DNA of 64,000 bases from positions 1,175,350 through 1,239,349 of the forward strand of contig JAQFVV010000274.1 of the NCBI GenBank assembly GCA_028023455.1. The letters run 5' to 3'. Shown here one piece after another: positions 60,347 to 64,000 of the stretch (the first letter of the stretch is position 1; each line of letters starts with the position of its first letter). The stretch comes from Epiperipatus broadwayi (taxonomy: Eukaryota > Onychophora > Udeonychophora > Euonychophora > Peripatidae). Position numbers and translations under genes: made by a program. The notes under the pieces are model-generated. The model was not told the origin of the DNA and did no database searches. It worked only from the letters and a program-made list of their open reading frames with translations.

Positions 60347-60347
<1 letters not shown>
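59185..60347. other. Unassigned stretch
   Basis: Nothing is recognised. The part at 59220-59560 is less AT-rich than its surroundings, with short open frames, but shows no known motif. Confidence 0.4.
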
Positions 60348-60423
<76 letters not shown>

Positions 60424-60426
60424 AGA

Positions 60427-60461
<35 letters not shown>

Positions 60462-60509
60462 GAGGGGGGGGGAGGGGGGGGGGGGGGGGGGGGAGGGGGG
60501 GGGGGGGGG
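60348..60509 (+). repeat. Poly-G tract with rare A interruptions
   Basis: About 160 nearly continuous G, beginning with a pure run of about 75, with isolated A positions in the second half. Open frames across it (poly-Gly or poly-Pro) are artefacts of the repeat. Confidence 0.95.
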
Positions 60510-60894
60510 ATAAAACCAATTATTCATTTTTGTAATTTCACAATGGAGTTGTTTTTCTGTCTTCTTTCAAGTAAAGCACCCAGTTGTTGGCTAAGTATGG
60601 TATTGTTCTGTAATTACGGTACTATGGTTTAATTATATTAAGTGGACCTTACTAAAGCATATCAATACATATCCATGTCTGTAGATGCAAGAAAATAACT
60701 TTCAACATTTTTTTTGTCAATTATTTTTTCAAATTGTCATTTCTTTTAATTAATGAATAAACTTTCATTCACTAATCTCATCGATACCTTGTCTGTGTCA
60801 TTATATAATCTAAACCTGATTTTTCTTTGTTAAAATTCCACTTTAGGATCTCATCTCTCCCTAACCACCGGGCATAAATGAAGAAATTCTAGTG

Positions 60895-60975
60895 AGGTTT
60901 CGGAAGTCGCTTAGTAGCAATCTAAAGAAGTAGGTGAGGTTCGAACCCCCTCTACCGACATCTCTTGGTTAGGTT
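60895..60975 (+). repeat. tRNA-like relic, probable SINE head
   Basis: A perfect B-box GGTTCGAACCC (near 60947) follows an A-box-like TCGCTTAGTAGC (near 60910) at tRNA-like spacing. The arms do not fold into a cloverleaf, so this is a tRNA-derived remnant and not a tRNA gene. No A-tail or target duplication is clear. Confidence 0.45.
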
Positions 60976-61613
60976 AAAGCAGCTCTACTTTTCATACCAT
61001 TATAATATATAATATATATATTCTTGTGTGTGTATATATATATTGTAACCTTATATTTTAGTGTAAAATATAGAGCTTGATAGAACTGATTTAAAATTTT
61101 TTCTGTCTTCTAGGTGACTTGATTGTCTTATCTTGCATTTTGTATCTACTTGATACATACATTTAAAGTAACTTAATGATGAGATCATGCAATATTTGCC
61201 TTGCTTATTGCATATATTTTTTAAAGTTTTAAAAATTGATCTTTTCCATCCACTGATTTACATCAATGTGTTTAAGTTGTAAGAAATCAACAACATATAT
61301 AAAGTTTAGTAAAGTGTGATTAAAAATGTACGACAAATTTAATTAAAATGTAACTGTAGTCTTTTGAAATATCTGTTTAGTTTTATTATGACATATTTTG
61401 TAAATTGTAGAAAATAGAAGTTGTTGGGATTATTTTTTTTGATGGTGTTAATATGGATTATTTTTTACAGAGATGAATACAATCTTAAACATGCGTAAAC
61501 TTTCACATTTCAAAAACCCACACTGAAATTTAATTAGTGATATAGTGTCTGTCTAGTGTCTTATCGCTCATATTTAATTATAATGTGATAATACTGTCTT
61601 ACCATCTTATAAA

Positions 61614-62252
61614 ATGATAAAAGTTTGGGATCTTCCAAAGAGAGAACTTGAGGCAGAGAAGTTCTTGCAAAGTCAAAGTGTTCTGCTGTCTCAAAAAGTC
61701 TGTGTCAATGGCCACCAAATAGAGCTTTATCTGAGTCCAAATGCAGAATGGCACTGCAACATTAGTGCATGTCAAAAATGCATTCCACTTTGGACAGGAT
61801 CATGGTTTGAGGACTGCAGACTGTCATTTGTCACAGCCAGCCGAATCATTTATTATTGGAGTAAAAACCAATTGACCATAGAATCAGGAATAAATGATTT
61901 GAATGTGCACAAGAAGACTGTGACTGCATGGAAGCAATATTTGAGGGAAGCCTGCCCAGAAAGCATGTTATCTCAGCCATCCTGCAAAATTGGAGGGCCA
62001 GGAAAAATTGTAGAAGTAGATGAAAATCTTTTCACTAAATGCAAAAACCAACAGAGAAGAATTCTTCCAAAACAATTATTTGATGGTTTATGTAGAGAAA
62101 CAAAACAGTGCTTCATCGTCAATATTCCAGATCGAACAGCGTCTGTTCTCCTAGATGCCATTAAACAACATGTAGCACCAGGCCCCAACATATATACTGA
62201 CCATTGGAAGTGTAACAGTAGCTCTGTTCAAACCATGTTGCAAGAAAATTAA
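61614..62252 (+). pseudogene. Merlin-type transposase, C-terminally truncated
   Basis: This 212-residue open frame from ATG 61614 is related to the nested Merlin transposase at 30673: both start with a (K)xWDLP block and share CVNGH, WFE, KIGGPG, DENLF/DESLF, and DRTAS/DRSAS. The zinc ligands (C30, H34, C48 and C53) and the first two catalytic Asp are present (D136 in VEVDENLF, D196 in IYTDHWK). The homology stops at about 62210, and 13 unrelated residues follow before the stop. The third catalytic residue (Glu) and its NH box are missing, so it cannot catalyse transposition. No upstream stop or frameshift is present. It could be a dead copy or a retained DNA-binding fragment. No terminal repeats were found. 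Confidence 0.8.
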
Positions 62253-64000
62253 ATAGCACTTACCAACTACTCATGATACATGTAATTATTTAAATTGTCT
62301 TCAATATATTTAAATATAATGTATGAGGAGCGAGATATATACATATGTAAAAAAGATAAATGTTGAAAATTTTTTTTTAAATATAGAAAACAAAATGGAT
62401 AAACAAAAGGATTAAAGAGGTATAATTATTTATTTCCAAATATTTTTTTTTAAAAATATGTTATTATCAATTTGAGAAATACAGTTATACACAAATATAT
62501 ATTTTTTTTATCGATTGTTTCAAATATACATTTTTTTTTGATCGTATTTTACTTTAATGAGGGTAACGAAAAAAATTTGCTGTATATGCCTATAGGCAAT
62601 TCTTGGTTATTTGATACAATACTTAACTACTTTAAATTCCAAGAAAACTCTAATGAATGTATGGTGAACAAATATACCAAAAATAATAATAATAAAAATG
62701 TTAAAAGCATTCCATAGAAAGAGATCGAAATGCTGATAAACTCTTTTTTTTGGAAAAAAAATATAAAGAAATTAATTAATTGAATTGGGGACATTTTGGA
62801 AAGAGTGATATTATTTTATATATATTTTTTTGATATATTAATTCGGATATATATGCTTTCGTGGTTATAAAAGACATCAAAGTTTTTTTGAATTAACTGA
62901 TTTGTAGAAGAAATGAATTTTGAATCAATTTATAAAATGTCAATGTTCGTAATACATTGGGGTAACAGCAGATATGTGAAGGGCATCCCTATCTGCTACA
63001 AGTACGAGGCTGATTCCACCTACTACCTGCCAGCACGAGAAACCCAAGAACCTCACCAAGATGCTACACTAATTAACAGAGTTAAAGGAAAAGGATCGAA
63101 TCTAATATGATAAACAAGTTTCCATTGAAAGAAGACATTGTTATTATTTTGCTTTGCATCCTGTTAATACTACAAATGGACACTAATGCCGGACTTCACC
63201 AATAGCAGATATCTCTCTTAAATCAAATAAAACATCATTTCTTATGGATTGTGAACTTAGAACTACCTAAATGTATGAAAGTGAATGTGTCATTATTAAA
63301 ACCCCGGGTTCCACAAGGTAATACGATTATCTTTACATTAATATAAACTTAGAATTCCCTATTGTTACCCTCTGAATAATTATATACAGTTAAATTAGTA
63401 ATTTGAGTTGTAGCGTATAACTGTATATTTTTTATCCCAATCAACATTTATGTGCTATTTAGTAAAAAAATTTGTTTATTGTTATTGCTTTGATATACTT
63501 TGATATGAAAATTATTTTTTTTTTTTGTCTTATGAATATGTTTTAATAAATTAATAATAAAAGTTATATACTTACCATATAACGAATTATCTACTGATTT
63601 ATCGTTTGTGTTTGTCTATTGCTCTCCCTGCCAAGATGTATCGCAAAACTAATAAAATATGCCTGATATGAATAGGCACGTATTTATGAAATAGATTTTT
63701 AAACTCAAACCTTAAGTTTAAGAAATAAATTTGAGCAATTAACTAATGGAAAAAGGTCTAAAGACGAAATTCAATACAGTTAATCGCAAGTTATATGTGA
63801 GCAGGTTTAAGAGATTTAGAAAGAGAGCATTCAAATACGCATATTTCTGCGTATACCTCCATTCATCCGATAGGTTTTCCTCCCAACCCTGAGAACGAGC
63901 TAACTAAGATTGGGCACCACATTAGATAGTAGAAGTAGGATCATTAAGAGTTATAGGGAAGGTATAATACAGCATTAGTGAGTTTATCGCTTGAGGTCAG
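62253..64000. other. Unassigned AT-rich stretch
   Basis: I see no gene. A short frame at 62913-63110 has no recognisable motif. Homopolymer T and A runs are common. Confidence 0.4.

Noticed and set aside
60267-60632. Open frames of poly-Gly or poly-Pro over the G tract
   Set aside because: They are open only because the homopolymer cannot encode stops. There is no other support.
60895-60975. tRNA gene
   Set aside because: The B-box is perfect, but acceptor, D and anticodon arms do not form, so it is listed only as a tRNA-derived relic.
62913-63110. 65-codon frame with mixed composition
   Set aside because: No motif, no neighbours and no splice signals support it.

Overview
The window is eukaryotic and very AT-rich. 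I recognise no cellular protein-coding gene and no structural RNA gene in its 64 kb. Everything identifiable is a transposable element: Ty3/gypsy LTR retrotransposons, EN(+) Penelope-like elements (PLEs), Merlin-type (IS1595-like DDE) transposons, a ZBED-type hAT, a piggyBac-like non-autonomous element, TA-type MITEs and tRNA-derived SINEs. This mixture (Merlin, GIY-YIG PLEs and ZBED hATs together) suggests a metazoan, probably an invertebrate with a repeat-rich genome. I cannot name the species.

Layout. 1-3080: unassigned. 3087-8164: decayed gag-pol of a Ty3/gypsy element, followed by its 3' LTR (8378 to about 15172). That LTR is split by a TA-flanked MITE (8732-10218, which carries its own SINE and a telomere-like block) and by a TTAA-flanked piggyBac-like element (12098-12946). 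18051-19046: intact Merlin-type transposase, with tandem repeats downstream to about 20570. 20651-21760: 3' remnant of a PLE with a GIY-YIG endonuclease domain and a hammerhead-like motif. 22838-23020: small hairpin MITE. 28049-46175: a nearly complete Ty3/gypsy element of the same family, with intact gag and pol and LTRs of about 4.5 kb. A 2,688-bp Merlin sits inside its 5' LTR, and the 3' LTR preserves the empty site. 46537-48914: dead hAT. 49593-51240: PLE N-terminal and RT fragments interrupted by a second TA-flanked MITE. 54397-59020: solo LTR of the gypsy family. 60348-60509: long poly-G tract. 61614-62252: C-terminally truncated Merlin transposase with an open frame.

The most interesting part is the long-LTR gypsy family. 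Four LTRs can be compared in the window. They share a two-hairpin structure in which LTR-to-LTR differences keep base pairing only when read as + strand RNA. The primer binding site resembles the tRNA-Lys complement and is repeated four times. Two copies now lie inside the LTR, and the solo LTR ends exactly where the first module begins, suggesting that the LTR boundary has moved outward by PBS duplication. Gag and Pol are joined by a textbook -1 frameshift signal (GTTAAAC, a 6-nt spacer, an 8-bp stem), and Gag has a coiled-coil extension of about 400 residues.

Relative ages follow from the nesting: the gypsy element at 28-46 kb predates its Merlin, the old gypsy LTR predates the MITE and piggyBac-like insertions, and the MITE predates its SINE.
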